DNA of 64,000 nucleotides from positions 1-64,000 of the forward strand of contig NZ_JACJJK010000002.1 of NCBI RefSeq assembly GCF_016899935.1. Direction: 5' to 3'. The DNA comes from Olsenella uli. Its GTDB lineage: Bacteria; Actinomycetota; Coriobacteriia; Coriobacteriales; Atopobiaceae. Within the stretch, counting starts at the first letter, position 1. Every line of letters begins with the position of its first letter. Below, in pieces: positions 32,337 through 40,199 of this stretch. The notes beneath the pieces were generated by a model. The model was given only the letters and a program-made list of their open reading frames with translations. It made no database searches and was not told the DNA's origin. Position numbers and translations under genes: made by a program.

Positions 32337-32675
32337 CTACGCCGCCTCGACGCTCTTCTCGGCGAACTCGGGGTCGCCGGGGTGATACTTGCCGATCTTG
32401 CGGTCCGTGGACATGACGTCGCCCTCGGGCCGGAAGTTGATCTTGGCGTAGGTCATCATGTGACTGCAGCCCGCCTTGGCGCCCACGAGCTGGCAGTTCT
32501 TGAGAATCTCCATGCAGGTCTCGTAGTCGCCCTCGATCGCCGTCTCGAACGGGCCGACGAAGTAGTCGACCCCCGTGGAGTCGATGTAGGCGATGACCGC
32601 ATCCACCGCGTCGCACGTGGCGTCGTCGGTGGTGGCGTCCATGGGCAGGAACTGGATCGCGACCGAGCAGTTCAC
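32337..32675 (-). CDS. Thiamine-binding protein of the YkoF/MTH1187 (DUF77) family
   Basis: This 112-residue soluble protein has the ferredoxin-like fold sequence of COG0011 (VAIQFLPMD, then VDAVIAYIDSTGVDYFVGPFETAIEGDYETCMEIL). Members bind thiamine or HMP in the cytoplasm. It is the first gene after the TPP riboswitch. The start is GTG 32675 after GGGAGGG, and that site is next to a small hairpin that may block it. Confidence 0.85.
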   Translation of the reverse strand: MNCSVAIQFLPMDATTDDATCDAVDAVIAYIDSTGVDYFVGPFETAIEGDYETCMEILKNCQLVGAKAGCSHMMTYAKINFRPEGDVMSTDRKIGKYHPGDPEFAEKSVEAA

Positions 32676-32689
32676 GCGCCCTCCCTTCC

Positions 32690-32706
32690 GGGTGCCCTGG
32701 GCACCC
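32690..32706 (-). promoter_or_regulatory. Hairpin at the ribosome binding site downstream of the TPP aptamer
   Basis: A 17-nt palindrome, GGGTGCCC and GGGCACCC around one base, lies between the TPP aptamer and GGGAGGG of the first gene. It ends 3 bases before that site. It is a candidate expression platform that hides or frees the ribosome binding site. Confidence 0.5.
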
Positions 32707-32743
32707 CGTCTGTCGTAGGCGCCCTGCGCTGCGCGCGAAGCTC

Positions 32744-32832
32744 GTCCCTACGCCGGCATTACCCGGATCAGGTTCCTGGGTCAGGGCCGCGTTGCTGGGC
32801 CCTATCTCAGCCGGCGTGCGCCAGCCCCCCGC
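32744..32832 (-). ncRNA. TPP riboswitch (THI element)
   Basis: The minus-strand RNA contains the conserved TPP aptamer parts in order: GGGGGGCTGG, GGCTGAGAT, CCTGACCC, GAACCTGATCCGGGTAAT, and GCCGGCGTAGGGA closing the stem. It precedes the four thiamine-transport genes and should turn them off when thiamine pyrophosphate is plentiful. Control is probably at translation, since no terminator with a U-run follows. Confidence 0.95.
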
Positions 32833-32873
32833 TGTCGGTGACAGTGTAGCACGCGCGTGCCGGCCCCCGTGGA

Positions 32874-32998
32874 CTTGTCTGGGCAAACACTTCGAACGAG
32901 TTCCGGGGCACGGACTTATCTGGGTCGCGATGACCTGCCCGTTTGTCGCGGGGCGGTCGTATCTGGGTCGAAGTGATTCCAGAAGTTTGCCCAGATAG
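32874..32998. repeat. TATCTGGG repeat array, copy 1 (array C)
   Basis: Three direct copies of a (C/T)T(A/G)TCTGGG(C/T) core at 32874, 32915 and 32958 are followed by one inverted copy at 32989 (GCCCAGATAG). Start-to-start spacings are 41, 43 and 31 bp. The last direct and the inverted copies can pair as a hairpin. A second array with nearly the same layout lies on the other side of the next gene. Confidence 0.85.
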
Positions 32999-33073
32999 CC
33001 AAGGGGGATTCGGGTAGGCTGGGAGAGCGTGGAAGCGACGAGAAAGACGCGGGACGAGAAGAACGGAGGGGTC

Positions 33074-33670
33074 GTGACCGGGAGGACGCACCTGGCGGTC
33101 GGCGTGGCGGCGGCGCTCGTGGCCGCAGGGCCGACGGCGGGGCTCACGGGCCTGGCCGTCGCCGCAGCAGGCGGGGCGGTGGGCGCCGTCCTGCCCGACC
33201 TCGACGTCCGCGACACCGCGCACCCCTGGCGCGAGCGTCTTGCCCGCGTCGGCGCCGCCGTGCTGCTCGTCTGCGCGCTGGCGCTCGACGCCGCACGCGG
33301 CGGCGTGCTCATGCGGGCGGCAACGGAGCGCGGTCTCGGGCCGGTCCTGCTCGGGGCTGTCGCTCTTCTCGCCCTCGCGTGCGCGGCGTGGCTCTCCGCG
33401 CACCGCTCCTTCGCGCACTCGCTGCTCGCGCTCGCGGGCTTCACCGTGGCGACGCACCTCGTCTGCCCGCCGCTCGCGCCCTCCGTGGCGCTCGGCTTTG
33501 CCACGCACCTCGCGCTCGACGCGCTCAACCACCGCGGTCTGCGTCTCCTCTGGCCGCTGCGCCACGGCTTCGCCGCCGACCTGTGCAAGACCGGCGGCGT
33601 CGCGGACGCGTGCCTACTCGTCGCGGCGCTCGCCGCCATCGCTCTCGAATGCTGGGGCGCGCTCGCCTAG
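33074..33670 (+). CDS. YdjM-like membrane-bound metal-dependent hydrolase
   Basis: This protein of about 198 residues belongs to the LexA-binding/YdjM family (DUF457-like). Conserved polar motifs lie between membrane helices: TGRTHLAVG near the start, LPDLDVRDT, HRSFAHS and FATHLALDALN, which supply the histidines and aspartates typical of the family. Its substrate is unknown. GTG 33074 is preferred because family members begin with this TGRTHL motif and GGAGGGG is close by; a GTG at 33029 would add 15 residues. Repeat arrays flank the gene on both sides. Confidence 0.82.
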   Translation: MTGRTHLAVGVAAALVAAGPTAGLTGLAVAAAGGAVGAVLPDLDVRDTAHPWRERLARVGAAVLLVCALALDAARGGVLMRAATERGLGPVLLGAVALLALACAAWLSAHRSFAHSLLALAGFTVATHLVCPPLAPSVALGFATHLALDALNHRGLRLLWPLRHGFAADLCKTGGVADACLLVAALAAIALECWGALA

Positions 33671-33713
33671 CTCCGCCCACCGCAACAGCGGTCCCACCGC
33701 ATCCGGAACCCGC

Positions 33714-33838
33714 CTTATCTGGGCACATAATTTGAACCACTCCTCTTGAGCCCCTTATCTGGGCTTCGCTGAGCTGGCGTTATCTTGAACGATTTGCTTA
33801 TCTGGGCAGTTTTGGTTGAAGAAGTTTGCCCAGATAAG
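33714..33838. repeat. TATCTGGG repeat array, copy 2 (array C)
   Basis: Direct copies of CTTATCTGGGC at 33714, 33754 and 33797 are followed by an inverted copy at 33828 (GCCCAGATAAG). Spacings are 40, 43 and 31 bp, almost the same as the first array at 32874. Both arrays share GAAGTTTGCCCAGATA at their end; the rest of the sequence between cores has diverged. Confidence 0.88.
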
Positions 33839-33879
33839 AGCGAGGGCGGCGGACGGGGCGCAGCGGCAACCGCAGAGGG

Positions 33880-33908
33880 TGTAAATTGGGGACTGTCCCC
33901 AATTCACA
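33880..33908. repeat. GGGAC-n-GTCCC palindrome (family B) before the dehydrogenase gene
   Basis: Arms of 14 bp (33880-33893 and 33895-33908) with one mismatch flank one base. The inner AATTGGGGAC matches the copy inside sufD. It lies 16 bp before the start of the dehydrogenase gene, so it would be in its 5' leader. Confidence 0.85.
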
Positions 33909-33924
33909 GACAAGGGAGTGGGAC

Positions 33925-34908
33925 ATGAAGATCTTTGCCTACGCGCTGCGCCCCTATGACGAGCTGGGGTATCTCGACGAGCTCAGCCGCGAGCTCGGCT
34001 TTGAGTACGGCTGGACGGCCGACTACCCCACCCTCGACAACGCCCCGCTCGCCGCCGGCGCGGACGGCGTCTCCATCATCACGAACCCCATGACGCCCGA
34101 GCTGCTCGCCGCGTACCGCGAGCTCGGCGTGCGCGGGCTCGCCACGCGCTCGATCGGCTACGACCACATCGACCTCGCTGCGGCGCACGAGCTGGGCATT
34201 CGCGTGGGACACGCGACCTACCCGCCCGAGGGCGTGGCAAACTACACGATCATGCTGATGCTCATGGCGCTCCGCAAGGTCAAGCTCGTGATGCGCGGCG
34301 CGGCGGCGCAGGACTTCTCGCTCGTCGGCAAGATCGGACGCGACCTCTCGAGCTGCACCGTGGGCGTGGTGGGCACGGGCGCGATCGGCGCCTGCGTGGT
34401 GCGCCACCTCCAGGGCTTTGGCTGCCGCGTCCTCGCGTGCGACCCCGTGGAGAAGAACGAGCTCGCGGGGCTCGCCACGTACGTGGGCCTGCCCGAGCTG
34501 CTCGCCAGCTCGGACGTGGTCACCCTCCACGCGCCGGGCCTGCCCGAGAACCACCACATGATCGGGGCTGCTGAGCTCGCGCAGATGAGGCCCGGCGCCG
34601 TGCTCGTGAACGCCGCGCGCGGGAGCCTCGTCGACACGGAGGCGCTCGTGGCGGCCATCGAGTCCGGGCACCTCGGCGGGGCCGCGCTCGACACCATCGA
34701 GCACGAGGAGGGTCTCTGCTACCTGGACCGCAGCCGCGACGCCCTGCCCAACCGCGATCGCGCGATCCTCTGCGCCTTCCCCAACGTCATCGTCTCGCCG
34801 CACATGGCGTTCTACACCGGCGAGGACGTGGCAGGCATGGTGCGCAGCAACGTTGAGGCGCTCATCGCCTTTTCCGCAGACGGCGAGACCCCCCACGAGG
34901 TGCGCTGA
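33925..34908 (+). CDS. D-isomer-specific 2-hydroxyacid dehydrogenase (D-lactate dehydrogenase type)
   Basis: This 327-residue NAD-dependent dehydrogenase resembles D-lactate dehydrogenase. It has the nucleotide-binding motif VGVVGTGAIGACVVRHL near residue 150. The catalytic arginine lies in NAARGSLVDTEAL, glutamate in the TIEHEEG region and histidine in NVIVSPHMAFYT. It probably makes D-lactate or a related acid in fermentation. ATG 33925 follows AGGGAG; an earlier in-frame TTG lies inside a palindrome and is unlikely. Monocistronic. Confidence 0.92.
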   Translation: MKIFAYALRPYDELGYLDELSRELGFEYGWTADYPTLDNAPLAAGADGVSIITNPMTPELLAAYRELGVRGLATRSIGYDHIDLAAAHELGIRVGHATYPPEGVANYTIMLMLMALRKVKLVMRGAAAQDFSLVGKIGRDLSSCTVGVVGTGAIGACVVRHLQGFGCRVLACDPVEKNELAGLATYVGLPELLASSDVVTLHAPGLPENHHMIGAAELAQMRPGAVLVNAARGSLVDTEALVAAIESGHLGGAALDTIEHEEGLCYLDRSRDALPNRDRAILCAFPNVIVSPHMAFYTGEDVAGMVRSNVEALIAFSADGETPHEVR

Positions 34909-34992
34909 AACCCCGACGGCCGCGCGGACCGGGCCCGGTGCCCACGACGCCCGCCCGTCGGCGCGTGGCGGCCGCAGGTCGTGCGAGCAGTC

Positions 34993-35445
34993 CTAGGCCT
35001 CCGCGCGGACGCCGAGCTCGCGGCAGAGGATGCGGGCGGCCTCGCCGGCCGCGATCGCGCAGTTTTGCTGACAGCCGGCCACGCGCTCGGCGCTCCCCCA
35101 CTCCATGCCGCGCGTGAGCACGCGGCAGCAGGGCGTCCGGTGCCCCGTGCCCACGCAGAAGGCGTCGTGCAGCTCGGCCGCGAGCGGCTTGGCGCGCTCC
35201 TTGGTCCCCAGCATGAGGCCGAGAAACGCCACGCCGCCGGCGAGCGCCCCGCAGATGCAGCCCGACCCGCCGACCCCGGCGCCCATGCCGGCTCCCGCCG
35301 CCACGACCGAGCGCGGGAAGTCCGGCTCGAAGGCGTCCCAGAGCGCGGCGATCACGGACTCGCCGCAGTTCATGTGGTCCGGCCCCGGGCGGTTGTTGGC
35401 CCGCGCGGCCGCCTCCACGGCCCCGATGCTCACGCGATCACGCAT
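34993..35445 (-). CDS. C_GCAxxG_C_C family protein (putative redox protein)
   Basis: This 150-residue protein carries the cysteine pattern of the C_GCAxxG_C_C family: MNCGESVIAALWD, then GSGCICGALAGGVAFLG, CC in RTPCCRVLTRG, and two more cysteines in AGCQQNCA. Members are thought to bind metal or act in redox reactions, but none of this is proven. It is the last gene of the minus-strand run that begins with the DUF1836 regulator, 28 bp after asp23. GGGGGAGAAGG precedes the ATG. Confidence 0.88.
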   Translation of the reverse strand: MRDRVSIGAVEAAARANNRPGPDHMNCGESVIAALWDAFEPDFPRSVVAAGAGMGAGVGGSGCICGALAGGVAFLGLMLGTKERAKPLAAELHDAFCVGTGHRTPCCRVLTRGMEWGSAERVAGCQQNCAIAAGEAARILCRELGVRAEA

Positions 35446-35473
35446 GTCCTTCTCCCCCGCAGGTCGCGGCCGG

Positions 35474-36013
35474 CTACTCCTCGTCGTCCTCGGGCTCGTC
35501 CCGGCGCGGCTTGCGCGAGCGCTGCTCGATCTCCTCGGGCGTGAGGACGTCCTCGATGCGCAGGTTGACGCCCGCCACCTCGAGGCCCGTCATGCCCGTG
35601 ACCTGCTTGACCACGGCGCGCTTGACGTCCTCGAAGACCTGCGGGGCGTACGCGCCGTACTCGATCAGCACAGAGATGTTCACGCGCACGGCGCTCTCGG
35701 GGGTGACCTCGACGGTCACGCCCGCCGTGGAGTCGCTCGCGCCGAAGGCGTCCTGCACGCGGTTGAACCAGGTGCCCTTCATGCCGACCACGCCCGGGAC
35801 CTCGCGCATGGCGATCGCGACGATCTTCTCGATGACCCCGTTGGAGAAGGTGAGCGAGTCCTCGGAGTCCACGTCCTCGTCGTCGGTGAGCGCCTCGATG
35901 TCGGTGCCTGCGGCGTCGGTCTCGGCGAGCGCCGTCTGGGGCTCGTCCGCGACGGCGAGCGCGCCGTCCTTCTCGGCGTCCTTGGAAAGCGTCTTGTCTT
36001 CGGTCTTGCTCAT
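35474..36013 (-). CDS. asp23: Asp23/Gls24 family envelope stress response protein
   Basis: This 179-residue protein has a low-complexity acidic N-terminus (about 1-55) followed by the Asp23 domain: LTFSNGVIEKIVAIAMREVPGVVGMKG, VTVEVTPESAVRVNISVLIEYG and VFEDVKRAVVKQVTGMTGLEVAGVNLRIEDVL. Asp23 coats the membrane via the AmaP anchor and responds to alkaline or cell-envelope stress. Both amaP and a DUF2273 gene are just upstream. GGAGTGGG precedes the ATG. Confidence 0.94.
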   Translation of the reverse strand: MSKTEDKTLSKDAEKDGALAVADEPQTALAETDAAGTDIEALTDDEDVDSEDSLTFSNGVIEKIVAIAMREVPGVVGMKGTWFNRVQDAFGASDSTAGVTVEVTPESAVRVNISVLIEYGAYAPQVFEDVKRAVVKQVTGMTGLEVAGVNLRIEDVLTPEEIEQRSRKPRRDEPEDDEE

Positions 36014-36067
36014 GTCCCACTCCTCGCTGCCGGGGCGCGCGACGCCCGTGGCCAGAACTCGCAGCCG

Positions 36068-36421
36068 CTAGTTACGTGAAAAGAGCCGACGGACCAGGTC
36101 CATGATCTTGGAGTCGCCGTCGAGCGCCTGCCCGATCGCCACGCCCACGGTCACGAGCGCCACGATCACGAGGGCCTTGAACAGGCCGAGCACCAAAAAC
36201 AGCACCGCAACGACGAACCCGAGGACGCCGCCCCAGAAGGCGTGCTCGTGCCCCGGGAACGTCCGGCGCACCCAGGCGGACAGGCGCGCCGACCCGTCGC
36301 GCACGGCCTCCCCGACGGTGTAGGAGCCGTCGTCCGCCGGCGCCTCGGGGGCGTCCGGCGCGGGGCGCCCGCCCTTCTCGTCCAGCTCTATCCTGGGTCG
36401 CGGGGTCCTCTCGTCCGCCAT
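36068..36421 (-). CDS. DUF2273 small membrane protein of the Asp23 operon
   Basis: This 117-residue protein has a polar N-terminal half and two hydrophobic segments (GGVLGFVVAVLFLVLGLFKAL and VIVALVTVGVAIGQALDG), the DUF2273 pattern. In Gram-positive bacteria it is encoded between amaP and asp23 and is thought to help anchor Asp23 at the membrane. The gene starts 3 bp after amaP ends. Confidence 0.9.
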   Translation of the reverse strand: MADERTPRPRIELDEKGGRPAPDAPEAPADDGSYTVGEAVRDGSARLSAWVRRTFPGHEHAFWGGVLGFVVAVLFLVLGLFKALVIVALVTVGVAIGQALDGDSKIMDLVRRLFSRN

Positions 36422-36424
36422 GGC

Positions 36425-37078
36425 TTACGCCTCCCTCTCGGTCTCTCGGGCGGGGCCCATGGAGACGGTGATCTCGCTCGTGGTGTCGTCCGGGGACGCC
36501 GCCGCGGGCTCGGGCGCCGCCTCGGCCGTGGCCTCGACGCCCTCCTCATGCGCCGCGAGCGTCACGGACTCGGGCTCCACGAACTCCAGGCTCACGTTCT
36601 CGACGGTGTCGCCGCAGACGGCGGCGAGGCCGTCCACCAGCTCCGTGTGCAGCTCGGCGCCCTTGGCCACCACGTCGACCGTCTGGCGCGGCAGCACGCG
36701 CACGTGCACGCGGACGTGGCCGCGCGGCTTGGCGTCCACGCGGACGCGCGCGGCGGTGCAGGTGCCGTCCGCCTCCACGATGTGGGAGGCCTGCGCGGCG
36801 ATGGCGTCGCGGGTGACGGAGATGACGCCGCCGTCCACCGAGGCGACCTCGACCGTGCGCACGCGCCGGCCGGCAAAGAGCGCGCGGACGAGAAGGACGA
36901 GCAGGCCCAAACCGCTCACGACCAGGCACGCAAAGACCGCGAGCGCGTAGGGCTCGAGGTAGAGCAGCGACGTGGCCGCATCCGTCCACGGGCCGTACCA
37001 CGTGAGCGTGAGCGCCCCGAGGGCGAAGAGGTCCGCAAGCACGAAGATGACCGTGCAGAGACGCTTGAGTCCGCGCAT
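36425..37078 (-). CDS. amaP: Alkaline shock response membrane anchor protein AmaP
   Basis: This 217-residue protein has two N-terminal membrane helices (LCTVIFVLADLFALGALTLTW and ALAVFACLVVSGLGLLVLLV) followed by an Asp23-like cytoplasmic region (GGVISVTRDAIAAQASHIVE, then VRVHVRVLPRQTVDVV) and an acidic tail. AmaP holds Asp23 at the membrane. ATG 37078 is used because TTGGAGACTC precedes it; an upstream TTG overlaps that site. It begins 12 bp after nhaA ends. Confidence 0.92.
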   Translation of the reverse strand: MRGLKRLCTVIFVLADLFALGALTLTWYGPWTDAATSLLYLEPYALAVFACLVVSGLGLLVLLVRALFAGRRVRTVEVASVDGGVISVTRDAIAAQASHIVEADGTCTAARVRVDAKPRGHVRVHVRVLPRQTVDVVAKGAELHTELVDGLAAVCGDTVENVSLEFVEPESVTLAAHEEGVEATAEAAPEPAAASPDDTTSEITVSMGPARETEREA

Positions 37079-37090
37079 GTGAGTCTCCAA

Positions 37091-38494
37091 TCAGACGCCG
37101 TTCCGAGGGCGCTTCCCCCTAGGATACCCCTTCGCCCGGACCGATTTTCCCGGCTTGAGGAACAGGCGGCCGAAGAGGGTGCCGAGCAGGGCGGACGCGA
37201 GCGAGCCCAGAAGGATCGCGCACTTGGCCGCGATCGCGTTGGCGGGATCGGCGAAGGCGAGGCCGGTGATGAGGATCGACATCGTGAAGCCCACGCCGCC
37301 CATGAGGCCGACGGTGACCACCTGCGGCCAGTCCATGCCGCGCGGCAGGCGTGCGAAGCCCAGGCGCACGAGCAGCGCCGTCATGCCGATGATGCCCGCC
37401 GGCTTGCCCACGACGGCGCCGAGGAAGACCCCGTGCGCGACGGGGCTCGTGAGCACGGAGGGCAGGCTGGCGCCCACGAGGTGCAGCTCGGCGTTCACGA
37501 AGGCAAAGAGCGGCAGCACGCAGAAGTTCACTGCGACCGAGACGTAGCGCTCCATGCGCTGCAGCGGCGGCGTCACGTGGTGCATGACGCGCTCGACGCG
37601 CCAGGCGCCCTCGGTGAAGTCGTGCTGGCCGAGGACGTGATGGGCGTCGTCGTAGGTGTCGTCGAGGTCCCGGGCGCGCTCGCCGAGCCAGCCGCCCAGC
37701 TCGGAGAGGCGAACGTCGGAGCGGCTCGGCAGCGCGAAGGCAAGGATCACGCCCGCGAGCGTGGCGTGGACGCCTGAGTTGAACATGCACGCCCACAGCA
37801 CAAGGCCAACGGCCACGTAGGGGCCCACGGAGTAGACGCGCGCCCGGTTGAGCGCCGCGAGCACCGCCACGAGCGCGAGCGACGCCGCGCACCACGCGAG
37901 GTCGGGCGTCTGACCGTAGAAGAGCGCGATCACCACGATGGCGAGGATGTCGTCGGCGATGGCGAGCGTCTGGAAGAAGACCTTGGTCTCGGGCGAGACG
38001 CGCCGCCCGAGCAGGGACACCACGCCGAGCGCGAAGGCGATGTCGGTGGCGATGGGCACGGCCCAGCCCTGCGGCTCTCCGCCGGACGCCACGTTGACGG
38101 CAAGGTAGATCAGGGCCGGCACCGCCACGCCGCCCACCGCCGCGAGCATGGGCAGGGCCGCCTGGCGCGGGCGCCGGAGCTGCCCCACCGTCATCTCGTA
38201 CTTGAGCTCGATGCCCACGAGCAGGAAGAAGACCGCCATCAGGAAGTCGTTCACGAACTGCTCGACCGTGAGCGAGACCGAGAGGCGGCCCGCGCCCACG
38301 GAGAGCGGCAGCGCGAGGACGTGCTCCACACCCTCGTAGAGCGGGGAGTTGGCCACCAGGAGGGCGAGAAGGGCCGCGCCCACCATGACCGCGGCGGCCA
38401 CCGTGCCGTTGCCGGTCACCCGGGCGAGGGAGCCGCGCCGCTCCAGGCGCCGCACGACCGCAGGCTCGTCGAAGATGGCCCCGGGCCGCGTCAT
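37091..38494 (-). CDS. nhaA: Na+/H+ antiporter NhaA
   Basis: This 467-residue NhaA exports sodium in exchange for protons, mainly at alkaline pH. Conserved stretches include FLLVGIELKYEMTVG, PIATDIAFALGVVSLLG with the paired aspartate region, FFQTLAIADDILAIVVIALFY with the Asp-Asp sodium site, and GMTALLVRLGFARLP. Its ATG overlaps the DUF1836 gene stop by four bases (ATGA), and amaP follows 12 bp later, so the antiporter sits inside an envelope/alkaline stress operon. The C-terminus is rich in Lys/Arg. Confidence 0.95.
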   Translation of the reverse strand: MTRPGAIFDEPAVVRRLERRGSLARVTGNGTVAAAVMVGAALLALLVANSPLYEGVEHVLALPLSVGAGRLSVSLTVEQFVNDFLMAVFFLLVGIELKYEMTVGQLRRPRQAALPMLAAVGGVAVPALIYLAVNVASGGEPQGWAVPIATDIAFALGVVSLLGRRVSPETKVFFQTLAIADDILAIVVIALFYGQTPDLAWCAASLALVAVLAALNRARVYSVGPYVAVGLVLWACMFNSGVHATLAGVILAFALPSRSDVRLSELGGWLGERARDLDDTYDDAHHVLGQHDFTEGAWRVERVMHHVTPPLQRMERYVSVAVNFCVLPLFAFVNAELHLVGASLPSVLTSPVAHGVFLGAVVGKPAGIIGMTALLVRLGFARLPRGMDWPQVVTVGLMGGVGFTMSILITGLAFADPANAIAAKCAILLGSLASALLGTLFGRLFLKPGKSVRAKGYPRGKRPRNGV

Positions 38495-39090
38495 CGTCGC
38501 TCGCCCCCGGCGTCGAGCAGGAGCGTCTGCTCGACGTAGACCCGCGTGGCGAGCGACGCCACGGCGGCCTCGATCAGGCGGGCGAGCTCGGGGTCGAGGC
38601 TCTTCTCGCCGTGCGGCTCCCCGATGCCGGGGTCGAACGCCCCCTCCTCCGACGCGGGCGAGAAACACGCGGCGAGCGAGCGCTCGAGCAGGCCGCAGGT
38701 CTCGTCGTAGAGCCAGGCGAGGTCGACCCCCGAGGCGTAGATGCGCTCCATGAGCTGCTTCACCTGCGCGATGGAGAACACCCGCTTGAACGCGCAGACA
38801 AAGAGCAGGGAGGCCAGGTGGCGCCTCGTGTAGCGCTTCTTGCGCGGCGCAGGGATGACGCCCTGCTTGACGTAGTTGTTGACCATCGAGCCGGTCACCG
38901 TCGCGTCGCCGGGGACCCGCATGAACTCGAGCTCCTGCGTCACGAGGGTGAGCACCTGGTCGAGGTAGAGCTCGATGCGCGGCATCTCGCCGATGCGGGT
39001 GATGTGGAGCGCGCGCATGCGCTCCGCGAGCGCCCGGCGTGCCTCGACGTCGACGTGCGGGAGCGCGACGATCTTGTCCTTCTCGCCCAT
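38491..39090 (-). CDS. DUF1836 protein (MerR-like putative regulator)
   Basis: This 199-residue protein has the DUF1836 domain at about residues 30-150: LDQVLTLVTQELEFM, VTGSMVNNYVKQGVIPAPRKKRYTRRHLASLL (a MerR-like DNA-binding region) and VFSIAQVKQLMERIY. It starts MGEKDK, the recurring tag. It leads the nhaA-amaP-DUF2273-asp23 run and is a likely regulator of it, possibly through the dyad in its upstream gap. The function is inferred. Confidence 0.85.
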   Translation of the reverse strand: MGEKDKIVALPHVDVEARRALAERMRALHITRIGEMPRIELYLDQVLTLVTQELEFMRVPGDATVTGSMVNNYVKQGVIPAPRKKRYTRRHLASLLFVCAFKRVFSIAQVKQLMERIYASGVDLAWLYDETCGLLERSLAACFSPASEEGAFDPGIGEPHGEKSLDPELARLIEAAVASLATRVYVEQTLLLDAGGERR

Positions 39091-39129
39091 GTGCCCCTCC
39101 TGTGCAGTTACCGAAAAGCAGACAATCTA

Positions 39130-39140
39130 GTATTGAATAC
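39130..39140. promoter_or_regulatory. Dyad in the DUF1836/degV divergent promoter region
   Basis: GTATT-g-AATAC is an 11-bp perfect dyad in the only A+T-rich stretch of the 114-bp gap between the divergent genes. It is a candidate binding site for the MerR-like DUF1836 protein. No clear promoter hexamers could be assigned on either strand. Confidence 0.35.
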
Positions 39141-39204
39141 CATGTTTGGGGGCGGTACGCTCCCATCATAGCGAACGTCAGCCTCGACACGCTTTGGGGG
39201 GACC

Positions 39205-40062
39205 ATGAACGACCAGCGCATCGCCGTCATCACCGACTCGGGCACGGACACGCCCGCAGACTTCGTCAGGGAGCACGACGTGCGCGTCATCCCGCTGCGC
39301 ATCAACTACTCGGACGGCTCCAGCTACGAGAACGGCGTGGACATCACGACCGAGGACGTGGTGCGGCGCTTTGAGGAGGAGATTCCCACCACATCGCTTC
39401 CCTCCCCGATGAAGATCCAGGACACCCTCGAGCAGGCCCGGCGCGACGGCTATGCGGGCGCCGTGGTGGTGACCATCTCCTCCGGGCTCTCCGCCACGCA
39501 CGAGACGGTGAGCATGGTCGCGCGGCAGATGGACGACTTCCCCGTCGTGGTGGTGGACACCAAAAGCATCGGCGTGGCGGCGGGCATGGTCGTCATGGAG
39601 GCGGTGCGCCAGGTGGAGGCCGGGATGCCGCTCGAGCGGCTCGGCAGCGTGCTCACGGCCGTGAGCGAGCGCGTGCGCGTGTACTTCTCGGTGCAGAAGC
39701 TGGACTTCCTGCGCAAGGGCGGGCGCATCAGCGAGGCCGTCTACCGCGTGGGCTCCGTGCTCAACATCAAGCCGGTCCTCACCTGCGACGAGGCCGAGGG
39801 CAAGTACGTGATCGAGAAGAAGCCGCGCGGCTGGCAGAAGGCGCTGAGGACGCAGATCGACCTCGTCGCCGAGCAGGCGGCGCGCTGGCGACAGGTGCGG
39901 CTGGCCGTCTGTACCTACGACCCGGCGCTGCGCGGGGAGCTCGAGGCGCGCCTGCGCGAGCGCGTGGACAACGCCGTCGAGCTCATCAGCTGCGGCATCT
40001 CCGCCGACCTACTCGTGCACACGGGCCCCACGCTCGTGGGCATGGCGGTCATGGGCATGTGA
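39205..40062 (+). CDS. DegV family fatty-acid-binding protein
   Basis: This 285-residue DegV protein belongs to the family that binds fatty acids for the FakA/FakB kinase system in Gram-positives. Typical stretches are IAVITDSGTDTPADF at the start, TSLPSPMKI, VVTISSGLSATHET (lipid head-group contact), VVDTKSIGVAAGMVV and the LDFLRKGGRISEA loop. No FakA partner is in the window. GGGGGGACC precedes the ATG. Confidence 0.93.
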   Translation: MNDQRIAVITDSGTDTPADFVREHDVRVIPLRINYSDGSSYENGVDITTEDVVRRFEEEIPTTSLPSPMKIQDTLEQARRDGYAGAVVVTISSGLSATHETVSMVARQMDDFPVVVVDTKSIGVAAGMVVMEAVRQVEAGMPLERLGSVLTAVSERVRVYFSVQKLDFLRKGGRISEAVYRVGSVLNIKPVLTCDEAEGKYVIEKKPRGWQKALRTQIDLVAEQAARWRQVRLAVCTYDPALRGELEARLRERVDNAVELISCGISADLLVHTGPTLVGMAVMGM

Positions 40063-40076
40063 CGAGCTCGCGGGGC

Positions 40077-40160
40077 GGAGGGGCGAGAAGGTCCGGCGCT
40101 CGGACAGCTTGCCGAGAAGGGCGCTCGGCAAGAACTCGCGGCGGACCTTCTCGCCCCTCC
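40077..40160. terminator. Bidirectional terminator-like cruciform between degV and mtnN
   Basis: Perfect 19-bp arms (40077-40095 and 40142-40160, core GGGGCGAGAAGGTCCG) enclose a second perfect 9-bp hairpin (CTTGCCGAG, 40108-40116, with 40124-40132). It occupies the gap between two convergent genes. The outer arms contain the recurring GGCGAGAAG nonamer. There is no T-run. Confidence 0.75.
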
Positions 40161-40199
40161 GGCGGCGTTCGTCGCTGCGGGCCATGGAACCGAAGGTAA

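Noticed and set aside
32874-33838. Insertion sequence around the YdjM-like gene, using the two arrays as terminal repeats
   Set aside because: The arrays are in the same orientation, internally repeated and diverged, there is no target duplication visible, and the enclosed protein has no transposase features. It is kept only as a repeat observation.
33886-33924. Extended N-terminus of the D-2-hydroxyacid dehydrogenase from an upstream TTG
   Set aside because: The extra residues would be coded by the family B palindrome, and a good ribosome binding site (AGGGAG) precedes the ATG at 33925.
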